Origin: Actinernus sp. WN-2022
Lineage: Eukaryota; Cnidaria; Anthozoa; Actiniaria; Actinernidae
Length of the DNA stretch: 64,000 bases
NCBI GenBank assembly: GCA_030867875.1
Contig: JAOWCC010000751.1
Coordinates: 62,001-126,000 of the forward strand
Direction: 5' to 3'
The translations under genes and the position numbers were made by a program. The notes below the pieces were generated by a model. It was not told where the DNA came from, searched no databases, and was given only the letters and a program-made list of their open reading frames with translations. This document shows, in pieces, positions 13,701-23,600 of the stretch. Positions within the stretch are counted from its first letter, which is position 1. Each line of letters starts with the position of its first letter.

Positions 13701-14253
13701 GTTGTCGTTGTGTAAGTGGCCCTGTGATTCGTTGTCGTTGTGTAAGTGGCCCTGTGATTCGTTGTCGTTGTGTAAGTGGCCCTGTGATTCGTTGTCGTTG
13801 TGTAAGTGGCCCTGTGATTGGTTGTCGTTGTGTAAGTGGCCCTGTGATTGGTTGTCGTTGTGTAAGTGGCCCTGTGATTCGTTGTGTAAGTGGCCCTGTG
13901 ATTCGTTGTGTAAGTGGCCCTGTGATTGGTTGTCGTTGTGTAAGTGGCCCTGTGATTGGTTGTCGTTGTGTAAGTGGCCCTGTGATTGGTTGTCGTTGTG
14001 TAAGTGGCCCTGTGATTGGTTGTCGTTGTGTAAGTGGCCCTGTGATTGGTTGTCGTTGTCTAAGTGGCCCTGTGTATGGTTGTCGTTGTGTAAGTGGCCC
14101 CGGTAACAGTAATCGCACAGTAACGTTGAACTGTCGTTTTGATTTTCTCTGCTCCTCGAGATGTCCCTGAATGTATTCTTGTTCTCACAGGGAATGGCGC
14201 TCAGTCTAGGAGACAAGATAAATCTGTCCCAGAAGAAAGGAAGCTTCAAGTAA
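1050..14253 (+). CDS. COPB1: Coatomer subunit beta, C-terminal exons (partial gene)
   Basis: Six exons join in frame at GT-AG junctions: 1050-1117, 5538-5589, 6093-6238, 7208-7297, 8002-8154 and 14191-14253 (stop TAA 14251-14253). They encode about 190 residues, the C-terminal appendage of beta-COP (usual length about 950). Recognisable stretches, from memory of the animal protein, are [72 protein letters not shown] and the end [15 protein letters not shown]. Beta-COP is a core subunit of the COPI coat, which drives retrograde Golgi-to-ER and intra-Golgi traffic; this part is the appendage and platform that contacts coat partners. The first exon starts with the last two bases of a Gly codon, so the preceding exon lies upstream of base 1; I found no homologous exon in 1-1049. 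The last intron is 6 kb and full of transposons. A possible poly(A) signal AATAAA is at 14695-14700. The gene converges on CIAO3. Confidence 0.96.
1137..1569 (+). repeat. 30-bp minisatellite, left block
   Basis: About 14 tandem copies of a 30-bp unit (CTTGAAAAGTCCTTGAAATA followed by CCGTCATGTC) with scattered point changes. It lies 20 bp inside the intron after the first visible COPB1 exon. The unit is ten codons, so both strands carry long open frames ([10 protein letters not shown] on +, [10 protein letters not shown] on -). These are not genes: the exon frame reads into a stop at 1154 if the intron is retained. The array continues after a SINE at 1846. Confidence 0.97.
1567..1845 (-). mobile_element. 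tRNA-derived SINE inserted in the minisatellite, with fold-back head
   Basis: On the minus strand the element starts with a tRNA-like head (GTTAGCTCAGTGGTTAAT as A box, GGTTCAAACCCCGG-type B box), followed by a body with CTTCTCGGATAAGGACGTAA and a tail ending in GTTGCTTTACTTTAC repeats. The same element occurs at 5030, 31971 and partly at 41203. It interrupts the 30-bp minisatellite. At its head the first bases are repeated in inverted orientation: 1807-1823 and 1829-1845 are perfect 17-bp reverse complements around a 5-bp loop. Terminal Pol III promoter boxes mark it as a class of SINE, not a functional tRNA gene. Confidence 0.9.
1846..2700 (+). repeat. 30-bp minisatellite, right block
   Basis: About 28 more copies of the 30-bp unit seen at 1137-1569, including one 15-bp partial unit at about 2055 that shifts the phase. 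The unit decays from about 2680 into TTGTCCTTGAAAAGTCCTTA-type sequence, which recurs at 4180-4220 (CCTTGAACAT...TCCTTGATAAGTCCTTGAAG). The array therefore probably grew from a sequence that once joined those two edges before the fold-back element at 2852-4122 inserted. Confidence 0.95.
2852..4122. mobile_element. 1.27-kb fold-back (inverted-repeat) transposable element
   Basis: The ends are inverted copies starting TATGGGGCGCCGTTTGTAAA. The left arm runs 2852-3143 and 3294-3463 and the right arm about 3665-4122. Arm matches include GGTTATTTATAAAT blocks, AACGTGACTTTGGTTATTT and AGCGAGGCAAGCGAGGCATC. About 150 bp (3144-3293) is present only in the left arm. The centre, about 3464-3664, is unique. 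No transposase-like frame is visible, so it is non-autonomous. It lies in a COPB1 intron. Target duplications are not clear. Confidence 0.9.
4246..4410. mobile_element. Small MITE with CAGGGGCGGA ends and 5-bp target duplication
   Basis: Terminal inverted repeats CAGGGGCGGATCCAGGATTT (left) and AAATCCGCCCCTG (right) surround G-rich and C-rich stretches (AAGGGGGGTGG, and a 17-C run at 4382-4396). Direct repeat GAACC flanks both ends (4241-4245 and 4411-4415). Termini of this type are widespread in hAT-like MITEs, but the superfamily is inferred. Confidence 0.75.
5030..5215 (+). mobile_element. tRNA-derived SINE, second tail type
   Basis: The head CTGGTTAGCTC.TTAAGCTCC and B box GGTTCAAACCCCGGCC match the SINE at 1567-1845 and 31971-32244. 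After GGATAAGGACGTAAAATCGT the tail changes to AGGTCCACTGACGGAGGCAG, which is the tail seen at 52690-52830, not the TTTATCAGTCTCACCAGACT tail of the other two. The A box has lost several bases (CTCAGTGG shortened), so it is old. Confidence 0.85.
5259..5420. mobile_element. Palindromic MITE fragment related to 49930-50244
   Basis: TACTTATTGACTGAGTGGGA, then AGCCAAATATTTTCCCGTC, then CACGTGACT and TTTGAAAGGAAAGCGC. The same blocks occur in the element around 50109-50244 and its left flank, some inverted. It lies directly 5' of COPB1 exon 5538-5589. Confidence 0.65.
5700..5925 (+). repeat. GTTGCTGTGGTT-type short tandem array
   Basis: Degenerate tandem array of 12- to 15-bp units such as GTTGCTGTGGTTGTTTCT in the COPB1 intron 5590-6092. 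It translates as Leu/Trp-rich or Thr-rich nonsense on either strand; it is not coding. Confidence 0.9.
6239..8001 (+). other. COPB1 introns around exon 7208-7297: little structure
   Basis: Apart from the exon 7208-7297, I see no gene. There is a (TTG)n-rich run at about 7815-7845 followed by a G run near 7861. A segment with AATTAACGCC/AATAAACGCC at 7575-7610 resembles 58668-58700. Confidence 0.55.
8608..8680. mobile_element. Short palindromic MITE
   Basis: ACCCAGAGGCCTTTACGCGC at the left and GCGCGTAAAGGCTGCTGGGT at the right are inverted copies around a centre with CGCCATCTTGGATTAG. A related half is at 57215-57265 (GGGGTCTTTACGCGCCTAAT, CCAAGATGG). Confidence 0.75.
10102..10414. mobile_element. 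313-bp MITE inside the LINE, 7-bp target duplication
   Basis: Terminal inverted repeats CTATATCATTATGACGTCA (10102-10120) and TGACGTCATAATGATATAG (10393-10411). AATTGAA flanks both sides (10095-10101 and 10415-10421). Removing the element and one copy restores the RT frame from KAFDSI to [12 protein letters not shown], which confirms the insertion boundaries to within a few bases. Confidence 0.9.
10897..12734. mobile_element. 1.84-kb DNA transposon relic with TTAA target duplication inside the LINE
   Basis: TTAA at 10893-10896 and 12735-12738 flanks inverted ends that share GCAGTGTCACGGTACTGCGC. Deleting the element and one TTAA joins DIDAPFK to [10 protein letters not shown] in the LINE frame exactly. 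TTAA duplication fits piggyBac or Kolobok elements; the superfamily is inferred. The interior carries a 217-bp tandem repeat (see 11471-12150) and no recognisable transposase, so it is non-autonomous. Confidence 0.88.
11471..12150. repeat. 217-bp tandem repeat inside the TTAA transposon
   Basis: Copies begin at 11471, 11688 and 11905 with CCTTGTGA(G/C)CAA, a 217-bp period. The first two copies are nearly identical over ACATACATATGAAGC and GAGTCAAACATCGAACTGC. The third is strongly diverged, and a further trace starts at about 12130. Apparent reading frames across it are by-products. Confidence 0.88.
13690..14103 (+). repeat. 30-bp minisatellite in the last COPB1 intron
   Basis: About 14 copies of a 30-bp unit (TGGTTGTCGTTGTGTAAGTG then GCCCTGTGAT). 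Two adjacent units near 13880-13915 are shortened by 6 bp. The array ends 88 bp before the last exon of COPB1. Several frames stay open on both strands because unit lengths are multiples of three. Confidence 0.96.
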
Positions 14254-14411
14254 ACGATGGAAAATAATCATAATCAACGCGATACTCTTACCTTAGAATG
14301 CGTTTGGCACGTAATATCCAGAAACAAGCAAAACTATTAGTAGATCCGTTTATCTAATGGATTAATAATAAGTTAATACTTGATAAGTTAATATTTGGAG
14401 TAATACCACCA

Positions 14412-15354
14412 GCAAGAGGTATGACAGCCGAATTGGCATCTTAAAGATTTGCACTTTTCAGCGGGAAGTTTTTGGCCGATCTTCGAGATGTTTTGGACCA
14501 TGCATTTCCTGATATTGAAGAATAGTAAACACAAAACATAATTCCAAGGTGCTTAATATTTTCGGAGATATAAGTACTTCTTTCGAACCCTTGTTTTTAC
14601 GTAAAATGCGCAAATCTTCAAAAGGAGACAATGTGTACATTTTAATTGCTCTTATACATTAACGAACGTATGAGCTTTGTTGGTAAAGAGTTTAAATAAA
14701 ATCGATTGAATTGGAAACTTATACAGCAAGAGGTGTAGATACGTTTTACTGCAAGATAGTATGTTCGACAATTTCTTCCAAAAAGTCGGTGAATTCCAAT
14801 TCTACTCGGTAATCTATAAGCTAACACCATGGGAAACTACTTTGTTAACTACAAGAAAGTCGAGAAAGCGGGACCGAGTATATGACGAGATGAAGGAGGT
14901 AAGGTTGATTGTGAATACGGCTTTGTGCGCTGAGGTCGGGACGTAGATGGTCGAAACTCGCAAAATGGTGCATTTCATTAGCTTGTTTTCAAATTCCTCA
15001 CTCGTCCAATAGCACTGAATGTTTTTCATTTGAGTTAGTCACACATTTTGTGCAGACGCAATAGGTGAATGAATCCCATAGCCCCGAACGGAGGCAAGGT
15101 ACGTTCATAGAGTAAGCCAGTAATTAAAGGAAAAGCGCAAGGGGAATGTAAATGAGAATGCAAGGGGGGAAAATATCCCCCCACAAAGACAACCCAGTCA
15201 CGATTTTGCGCAAATCAGAAAGCTCGGAGGAGGAAAGCTTTCAGTCTCGCTTTCTCGATTATCTTTTGGTTAACACAGTAGTTTCCCGTAGATTACGCCA
15301 AAAACGTAAAAGTACGAATCTTTGACGCCAATTCGGCTGTCACAATACCTGCGG
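14412..15354. mobile_element. Inverted-repeat DNA element downstream of COPB1
   Basis: The left end GAGGTATGACAGCCGAATTG and the right end CAATTCGGCTGTCACAATAC are reverse complements apart from small indels. A second inner match is ATGCGCAAATC at about 14608 against GCGCAAATC at about 15209. No transposase frame is seen. The possible COPB1 poly(A) signal at 14695 lies inside it. Confidence 0.7.
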
Positions 15355-15429
15355 GCTAATCAATCAATCAACTGAAATAAAGTATGATATAGACAAGTTG
15401 AACGAAGTTTCTTTTATTGTTCATATATC

Positions 15430-16780
15430 AATAACAAATTGAAGTGTCCGACCGTGGGATCTAACACCGAGATTGCTTCCGCAGGAAGATGTTTCTAATA
15501 GGACTTCTCAAACGGTAAATCATTAGGAAGCATTGTTTGCATGTTGAATACTATTATTGACCACAAGGCTTGTTTGTCATCGTTATTTTCTGTAGGTCAT
15601 TTAAACAAACTTGCTCAGTTGTGTAGTGGACAAGACAGGACTAGGAAGCATTCGTGTGGTGGAAGGTTCGAGAGAGACTACGTGCGCGGTGATTATTATT
15701 TCCATCTTTTCAAACTTCACTTCTAGTCATGTGATGTAATCCTTGTTACTTAGTGTCTTGATCAGTGTTTGAACTAACCGGCTATCTTTTCCTTCACTTC
15801 TTGTTATGTGAAGCCATTCCTATGATGTAATCTTCTTGAAACTTTGTGTTTTGATCAGTGTTTAAACAAACCGGCTGTCTCGTATCCAGGCGGGAAGGGC
15901 GAAAAAGAGGAACGCCTGGCAAATAATTATTTCAACATGGAGTTTAATTTGTGCAAAAAAAATATGGAAATATTCTTTCCTTTGGCAGTCCAGTCTCCAT
16001 ACCCTTATAATTCTTGTGTCGAGAACTAAGATTTTATTTTACCTGTGTCAGAATTTTGTTCTCTCGCTCGTGTAGCTTTAAAAGTCCGTTAGGTTAAAAT
16101 AGATGGTTTGCACTCAATCCCCAGAGATTCAAATGGCGGCCTCGATGTAACGTGTAAAAAAAGGTCTATTAACAAAATGAAAGGGATAATCAACGAAAAA
16201 ATAAGCTTCGACATAAGAACCATATGTTTACCGTACTACTTTTCACTGGAAATGCACGCGATTCGTGATATCACATCCGCCGGGTCTTAAAATTTCAGAT
16301 TTCGGCGTCTGCCCATGGACCGAAGTTTGATTCAGTTCCCAGTGGAACTGAGTGATTAACGCCATATATTGTTAATCGACATCACAAGTATGGAGATGAG
16401 AATAGCGCCTGCATCAAACGAACGAAAACCGTAGTAAAATTAATCTATCTTACACACAGTGGTTGCAGCTGAACGTTTGGGTCAAAGGTCAACAGCCAAT
16501 GAGATCGCTCGGTAGTTCAAACGATTAACTGAATAACAAGGATTACATCATTGGTACGTACTTCTTCACCTACACTATTAGACACGTTTGTTGAAATGGC
16601 CAACAGAAAATAACAATGACAAGCCTTGTGATGACAATGATTGTATGCAGCATAATACCAGTAAACAAACTTCCTAATGATTTATGAGTACAAGTATGTG
16701 TAAACGCCCGTAGTATCAAAACATCTCTCGGGGCTGTACCCCCTGATTCATTTGCTTTCTCGGTGTTTTGATTCACGGAC
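15430..16780. mobile_element. Fold-back element between COPB1 and CIAO3
   Basis: The left arm (about 15437-15780) contains AAATCATTAGGAAG, CACAAGGCTTGT, TTATTTTCTGT, CATTTAAACAAAC and GATGTAATCCTTGTTA. The right arm (about 16500-16780) carries their reverse complements in reverse order (CTTCCTAATGATTTA at 16669, ACAAGCCTTGTG at 16620, TAACAAGGATTACATCA at 16535). A tandem copy of GATGTAATC...GATCAGTGTTT lies at 15730 and 15823. It is diverged and has no coding capacity visible. Confidence 0.65.
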
Positions 16781-17105
16781 AAACACTTGAACTTGTTTTT
16801 TATATAACGTAATACATTCATTCGACATGGAACTCGAGACTTGTCTACCGTTGCACTGTTCATTCAACTTCATCACTAATATAGCAATTCTCCGATGTGG
16901 TAAATGTGTCGACGGACGTTCATTGTTTTCCTGGCAAGCGAACTCTGGAAAGGAAAATACTTTAACTAATGTTTCAGATTCTTCAGAAAGCCTGCGGAAC
17001 GGCGCGCGGGGTAGGAAGGAGAAGAAGAGAGCTCTGTTCCCACCGTTTAGAGTGATTGAGTAATTCTCAGATCCGTAACTGTTGTATTCCATCCTGCCGA
17101 CCAGG

Positions 17106-17694
17106 CTACCATTTTATGGTCAGTGCCGTGTTTAGTTTCTCTATCGCGTGGTACTGAGTATGTAACAGCTTTTGAGCCTAGAAAACAAATGGAAACAAGA
17201 TTTTACAAACTTCACAAACCGTGCCCGGTTTTGAGCAGAAAATATCCGGCTTTTGAAAATGACATTAACTGACTTTAGAGCTGGAATAAAAGCTCTGTGT
17301 TGCCAGTCTATGGCTCATTTGCAATAAAGGGGTTTTACCTTTTCCGAGTCGGCACCTCCTAGCCATTCTCTGTGGAAAGAGAATAAACATAAATCGCGAA
17401 TGTCAGAACGATATGTCAACGATAAGATTTCATCATCATATCACCGCGACCCTGCACATCAACACAACGATGACGATAATAATAAAGATAGTAGAGCGCT
17501 TTTCACGACGACCATCGTGATCATTATCATCTCTCATTACCATCATCATAATCGGCTCGGCTTGTGATTTCCAAGTGCCAGTTAACACAGAAATATGTGG
17601 CTTATTGCTGAACTAGCAAATGAAGATGTCAGTTATCAAGCCTCTTTACCTGTACAGTGTTTCTACGGCAGGGTTGTTATTGGGATCCCTGTTC
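17106..17694 (-). CDS. CIAO3: CIAO3 terminal exons 20-22
   Basis: Three short exons lie 6.5 kb beyond exon 19: 17650-17694 ([14 protein letters not shown]), 17339-17369 ([10 protein letters not shown]) and 17106-17177 ([14 protein letters not shown]...IKW, stop TAG 17106-17108). They match in order the human C-terminus ([18 protein letters not shown], final Trp). Phases are 1-2, 1-0 and 0-stop and all boundaries are GT-AG. The terminal Trp fits the C-terminal tripeptide motif reported for CIA clients and adaptors. A possible poly(A) signal (AATAAA on -) is at 16033-16038, about 1.1 kb downstream and inside a fold-back element; I am unsure it is used. Confidence 0.93.
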
Positions 17695-20600
17695 CTGCAA
17701 AGAAACAAAACAACAAATGCATACTTCAGTAATGTGGAGATCAGTGTACCAGAAGCTTATCCATGTCATGGAACCAATCACAAGCTAGATATAGCATAGT
17801 CTGACCGACTTATGCCAATGACTTGTTTTTCATATGTCGGAAAAATCCCAGACGGTCGGCGATTTCGATGTTTTCCGATCGTCTCCAATGTGACTCTCGC
17901 CGACGCTTTCCAGATTTCTGCGATCATCATGATATATGAAAACAAAAATCCCGGTCTGGGACAGTCGGCGATCTGTTTTGCTCGGCCCAGACTCGGACGG
18001 ACCCCACACAATCAATTTCCTGCATATTTTATTTATCGTCGCCGATGGTTGCCGACAGTTCTACCAAATATCGGGAACATCTGGGACGGTCGGGAAACCT
18101 CGAAATCCTCAATCATCTGGGACGGTCGGGAAACCTCGAAATCCTCAATTATCTGGGACGGTCGGGAAACATCAAAATCCTCAATCATCTGGGACGGTCG
18201 GAAAACATCGAAATCCTCAATCATCTGGGACGGTCGGGAAACATCGAAATCTTCAATTATCTGGGACGGTCGGGAAACATCGAAATCCTCAATCATCTGG
18301 GACGGTCGGGAAACATCGAAATCCTCAATCATCTGGGACGGTCGGGAAACATCGAAATCTTCAATTATCTGGGACGGTCGGGAAACATCGAAATCCTCAA
18401 TCATCTGGGACGGTCGGGAAACATCGAAATCCTCAATCATCTGGGACGGTCGGGAAACATCGAAATCCTCAATCATCTGGGCCGGTCGGGAAACATCGAA
18501 ATCCTCAATCATCTGGGATGGTCGGGAAACATCTAGGATTTTTCCGACATGAAAACCAGGCTTATTTATGGGAAGATCTCCATACGACGCCGTGACACTC
18601 TGAGATGGTTTCCCTATTGGGTTTGTTCTTCTGATCCAATCAAATTACGGTATACAGCTAATCTTGCTGTGTTTCCGGCTGAAGTTTAACTTTGAATCTA
18701 TGGTACGATCTGTTCTAATGGTGAACGTAGAGAAACAATTTTACTTCATGTATCAACAATGTGCAACCAAACTAGAAATTAAATTCTTTTTATTTGCACC
18801 CCAGTCGTAAATCTAACTTGTTGTTACTAACTCAGTATTTGATTGGATAACAGCTTTGATTGACGTGTTAGACGTTAAGTTTAGCATATTGGACTCGTTT
18901 CTTTCGTGGCCAACAGCAGCAAACAGACCAACAAGGTTCTATTTCTTGTGGATAGTTCAAAATAGTACAAAATGGCGATTGTAAATTTGACCACAATGCT
19001 TTACAAATCTAAAACAATCCAAATAACACGAAGAAATGACGACCTGCATTGGCGACAGCTTTAGTATCCCCGGCTCTTCCACTGGGCTTGATTAGAGTAG
19101 ATTTCGTATGAGTGGGATAAACTACGAGAATGACTACGGTACGGTTACTGTACGGCATGCCGTAACCTTACTGTTGTTATCTTTCTGATCCAATCAAATT
19201 ACAGAGGTACGGTACAGTACGGGTACAGTACGGGTACGGTAAGGCTACGGACATGCCGTAGTTTGTCCCACTCATACGAAATCTGCTCTTCTTGTCAGGT
19301 TACATTACCGTATTTCCTCGAATAGTTTGCATGGTATTTTCCTACGATACTACTGACAGTTCAAGGTCGAAGTGTTTCACTCCCTTTGTGTGCACACGAC
19401 AGGATATTAAGATAACCATGCAGTCGGCGGTACGCGCTAGATGTGGCCGGTATGGTTAGGAAGTGGGGAAGCGGATGTTTACATATCAATATACGTATAA
19501 TCGGCAACCAAAATATAACGCCAATTTATCACTAAAATCACCACATTTCAATTGATCATTTTGTACAAATGTAATTGTGGTCTCTTTGAGCAGACATAGA
19601 GCTTTGCATTATTCTCTTCTGCAAAATGAAATCTCAGAAATAGATGTGAAAGGTTCTGTCAAAATAACATGTGGTTTCCGAAAGGTTGGAGGAAACTCGT
19701 TTTTTTAATTTTACAGCTGCAGATTACCGTCAATCAAACGAAATAACCCTACGTATGTCGAGCTGCGTGCCGCCATATTTAACAAATAAAGAAGCCTTAG
19801 CCATGTTTTATACTATCATAAAACACGATGGGCATTTGAGAACATGAGAGAAATGTTAAAGCACAAGCCGAAGGCGCGTGCTTTCAACATTTCTAGAGTG
19901 TTCTCAAATGACCAGAGTGTTTTATGATAGTATAAAACATGGATTTAAGGCTTCTTTATCTGTTTTATAATATAGATTTACGTGCGCGATGAAAGGAAAC
20001 CGCCAGTTGAAAACTATATAACACGGCTAACCATGTTATATACTCTGATAAAACATGGCTTCTTAGCCAATCAGAGCGCGCGTACTATCGTATCTATATT
20101 ATAAATGGCAATACATTAGTTTGTGTGTGGATAGTTCATGGTTATATCTCTCAGAGTTGAAACTACTTCCCAAAACAGGGGCTGGGGCAGAAAAGGTAAC
20201 AGCCGTGTTTATCAACAACTTTCACGGCCTTTCAGTGAAATCCAAGAGGGAATACCCAGACCATTTAACAAACGTTCTAATTGGCTTTCATAGAAACACA
20301 AGTAGATATTGAAGTGCAATTCTACCAAAATTGCCATGAATTCTGAGAGTTTTAGTCAGTTTAGGCTCTTGACGTCGGCTAACATTAAGGAAGATTTGAA
20401 ATATAATTCTGGAAGCGAATAGCGATTGGTCCTAGATCGTGTGATTACTAATACAATTACAGAAACAAAGCTAAGAGAACGATGTTATAGACTACAGTCT
20501 CCGCCCAGTCTATACCTTTACAGTAATTTGGCGATTTTAATATATTACAACAACAACGTAACTGGAGAGGATTTCCACAAAGGAAGCTAATAAAAACGAT

Positions 20601-23600
20601 TCGTAAATGGTAACTGAAGGGACGTGAATACCGAGCGAGGAAGAAACAAAGATTTTTGATCCGAGCACTGATCCCAAGTACCTGTTGTGCCCAGACTAGA
20701 TAAGTGTCGGTAAAAATACTTTATTTCGATTTATGAAAATCGAATAAAGGCAACTTTTTCGGTGAGAAAAAGCACAAACAGCTTTCAAAAAGATGTTTGC
20801 GAAAATGCACTAAGTTTGGACAAAGCATTTTTTTTTACATCAGCGGTTATTGACACTAAAACGGATGACTGTACACAGACTAAAGTATGTTAAAAATCCG
20901 TAAAACAGCTGCAAAAAGCGGTAGGGCGACAATTTACTCCTTCGGCACAGAGCGCGGAAAATATCGACTCAAGAGGATTTCAAAGGAACCGAGTCGATGT
21001 TTCTTTGTTCAAAAACGGCTGTAGGCCAATAGGTTAGAAAATATTTACTAATAAAAAACAAGGACATTTCAAAAATAGGCCTGAAATTGAAATATTTGGA
21101 TTCACGAATGGGGGTTTGATTTCCTTCGAGGAACGTATGCCGAGAATAAGCATTTAACAAAATCAATAACACAAAATCAATAACACGTTATCGAGTCCGG
21201 TATCGAATTGTATTCGCTTACCTTGACTAAATTATCATGAATTGGCCATCAAGGTTTTTGGTTAATGACGAAACGTAAAGGAGATGCTCAATTAATTCGT
21301 CGAGCTTCAACGCATTGAACTTTGTCATTATTACACGAGCGCCAATGTTTGGTCTAAATCACTAATCTTTAACTCCAAAGTAAGGAATTGAATTCTATGT
21401 GAATCTATTTAAACAGAATTCCCGTCATCGTGTTTCTTCGGTTTAAACAACGCGCTATTGTATTATTGGCGCCGAGAATCTAATGCATGGAATGGAATTC
21501 AGACTTGCTGCTTTCCCGTCGTTATTGTAGTGTGATTACTGGAGAACTGAATTCATAGCGCTAGTTTAAGTTTCAACACAAGGGATGGACTAGAGACGGG
21601 CGGAATTAAAAACGGGCTTCATTATACCAGAAAAGTGATTCGGCATTCAGCGTAATCTACAACGACAAAACACAACGCCATCTGAAGTATTATACAGTGG
21701 ATTTAAAACACGAAACACAGCAAGAACTTAACTTTAATATCAATACTATGCATGGAGAAAGGATAGCCGGTGGCACCTGTCGTGTAATCAAAAAACATCA
21801 ACTTGGGAAAAAGCAAACCTTTGATAGCGACTTCATCCATTTTAAGCGAATTTCTGTTAGCGTGAAAGTAAAATTCGCCTAGTAAATAAACTGAAAAAAG
21901 ACTTATCGGATCAAACAATAGCTACAAATTGAAGACTTTTGCATTCCGCTTTGTTGCACTGTCTGCGGCTTTTGTTAAACCAAGTTTAGCTTGGCTATAT
22001 TTCCTTGTTTAATAATACTCACGCCTCTCAAATTAATCGACAAAGACTAAACCACCCTCATTTACAATTGTTGACGCCTAAACCCCGAAAACATCTCATT
22101 GATCAACATCTTGTTGATACCGCGATATTCATCATACGGATGGCAGCTGTCCCTTCGCAAAGTCCCACACTTCTCATGGATCCCACAAACTAATAAAACG
22201 CGTAGCCGGGTTATTAGGAGCCTCCGAAATCCCAAAGAGATAGCTTGAACTGAATTGAACCGACGCACAAGCGACCTTGGGACAGTTTCAACAGAAAGTT
22301 CGACAATTACTTCGGGCTTTGAGCTGCATAAGCTGGGCTGGCTGAGCGAGTTTTAATTCCTAAATTAAAACAGCCACGTCCTTGCGAAGAGTTCTCGCAG
22401 TGCGTTCATGGCATCGAACGGAAGGAATCTGTTTTGACAGAAACGGAACTTGTAAAAGGGGGTTTAAACAGGATAAGACTTCGGGTTCCTGACTTGACAA
22501 AGAAGAAGCCTTAATCCGCTGAGGATCACTTTAAACTTGCATAATTAATGTAATCTTCAAGCTGATATAACTGCACTTTAAACCGAACTCCTAATGAGCG
22601 ATAAATCTTCGGAACTCCTAAATAGACGAGACAAGCTTGGGTTTTGAAATTCAAATGTTAAAATGCTAAGGCTGTTTCCCTGAGAGGAACATTCATCTCG
22701 CAGCGGCAGCGGCTTGAGACCTCTAAACTGATGATTTAGTCTCAAAACAGTCTTAAGCTGAGACATTGTGCTCTAAAACCCTAAATTCTAGGTATCTGCC
22801 ATTTAAGAGCAACTCTGGTAATAATTCAAACTATGGAAGGATTCACAAACGCGAATATTTCCATCTTAAATTACTCAAACTTTACACCAAGTAACGAAGC
22901 TCACGCGTTTGTTGAGCGGCTGTCCATAGTAATGTGGGTTCTCTTGTCGGCCATTTCTTGTGTGAACTTAATGGGGAATGGTACTCTTATCTATGTTATT
23001 TGTTCAAGAAGAAGACTCCGCAAGCAAGTTTCCCCAAACTGGTTTGTACTCTCACTTGGGGTGGCGGACTTTTTGGTCGGTGGGTTCACACTCTCCAATG
23101 CTCTCATGTGTAGATATAGCACAACCTTGGAGACTGTCTGCTCCGAGCCTCATTTCTATTATGCTCAGCTAGTGTTAGACCATATTTGCTTCACAGCCTC
23201 CGTTGTGAATCTCTGCGTTCTAACATTGGACATTTATCTCGGGGTTATGCACCCTTACAGATATCAAACTTTTATGACAGCCTCTACAGCAAGTGTTATC
23301 ATTTTCACGGCTTGGTTGGTCTCAATCGCACAGAACATCCCACTTCTGGTATACTTCATGGAGCCAACCCACCCGAAAGAAGCACTGCTCGCCGATTCTG
23401 TGATCCAAGTCAGCTTTATGACGGCGATTCCGAGCTTTTTCATGATCTATGCGTACGTTCGCATCTTCATAGTAGCTCGACAACACACTAAAGCCATAGA
23501 GAAGCTCCAAGTTGAAGTAGCCTTGAACGAGAAAGAAACGAAACTAAACAAAAGGGGGAGAAATGGAACAGTGAAAGCAGTTGCAGTCATGGTGGCTATC

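Noticed and set aside
13599..14249. ORFs with [10 protein letters not shown] or [10 protein letters not shown] repeats
   Set aside because: By-product of the 30-bp minisatellite in the last COPB1 intron. Only 14191-14253 at the end is exon, in another frame.
17812..18595. ORFs of 160-246 aa with [12 protein letters not shown] or [12 protein letters not shown] repeats
   Set aside because: 36-bp minisatellite read in frame; no splice or start context and enclosed by transposon ends.
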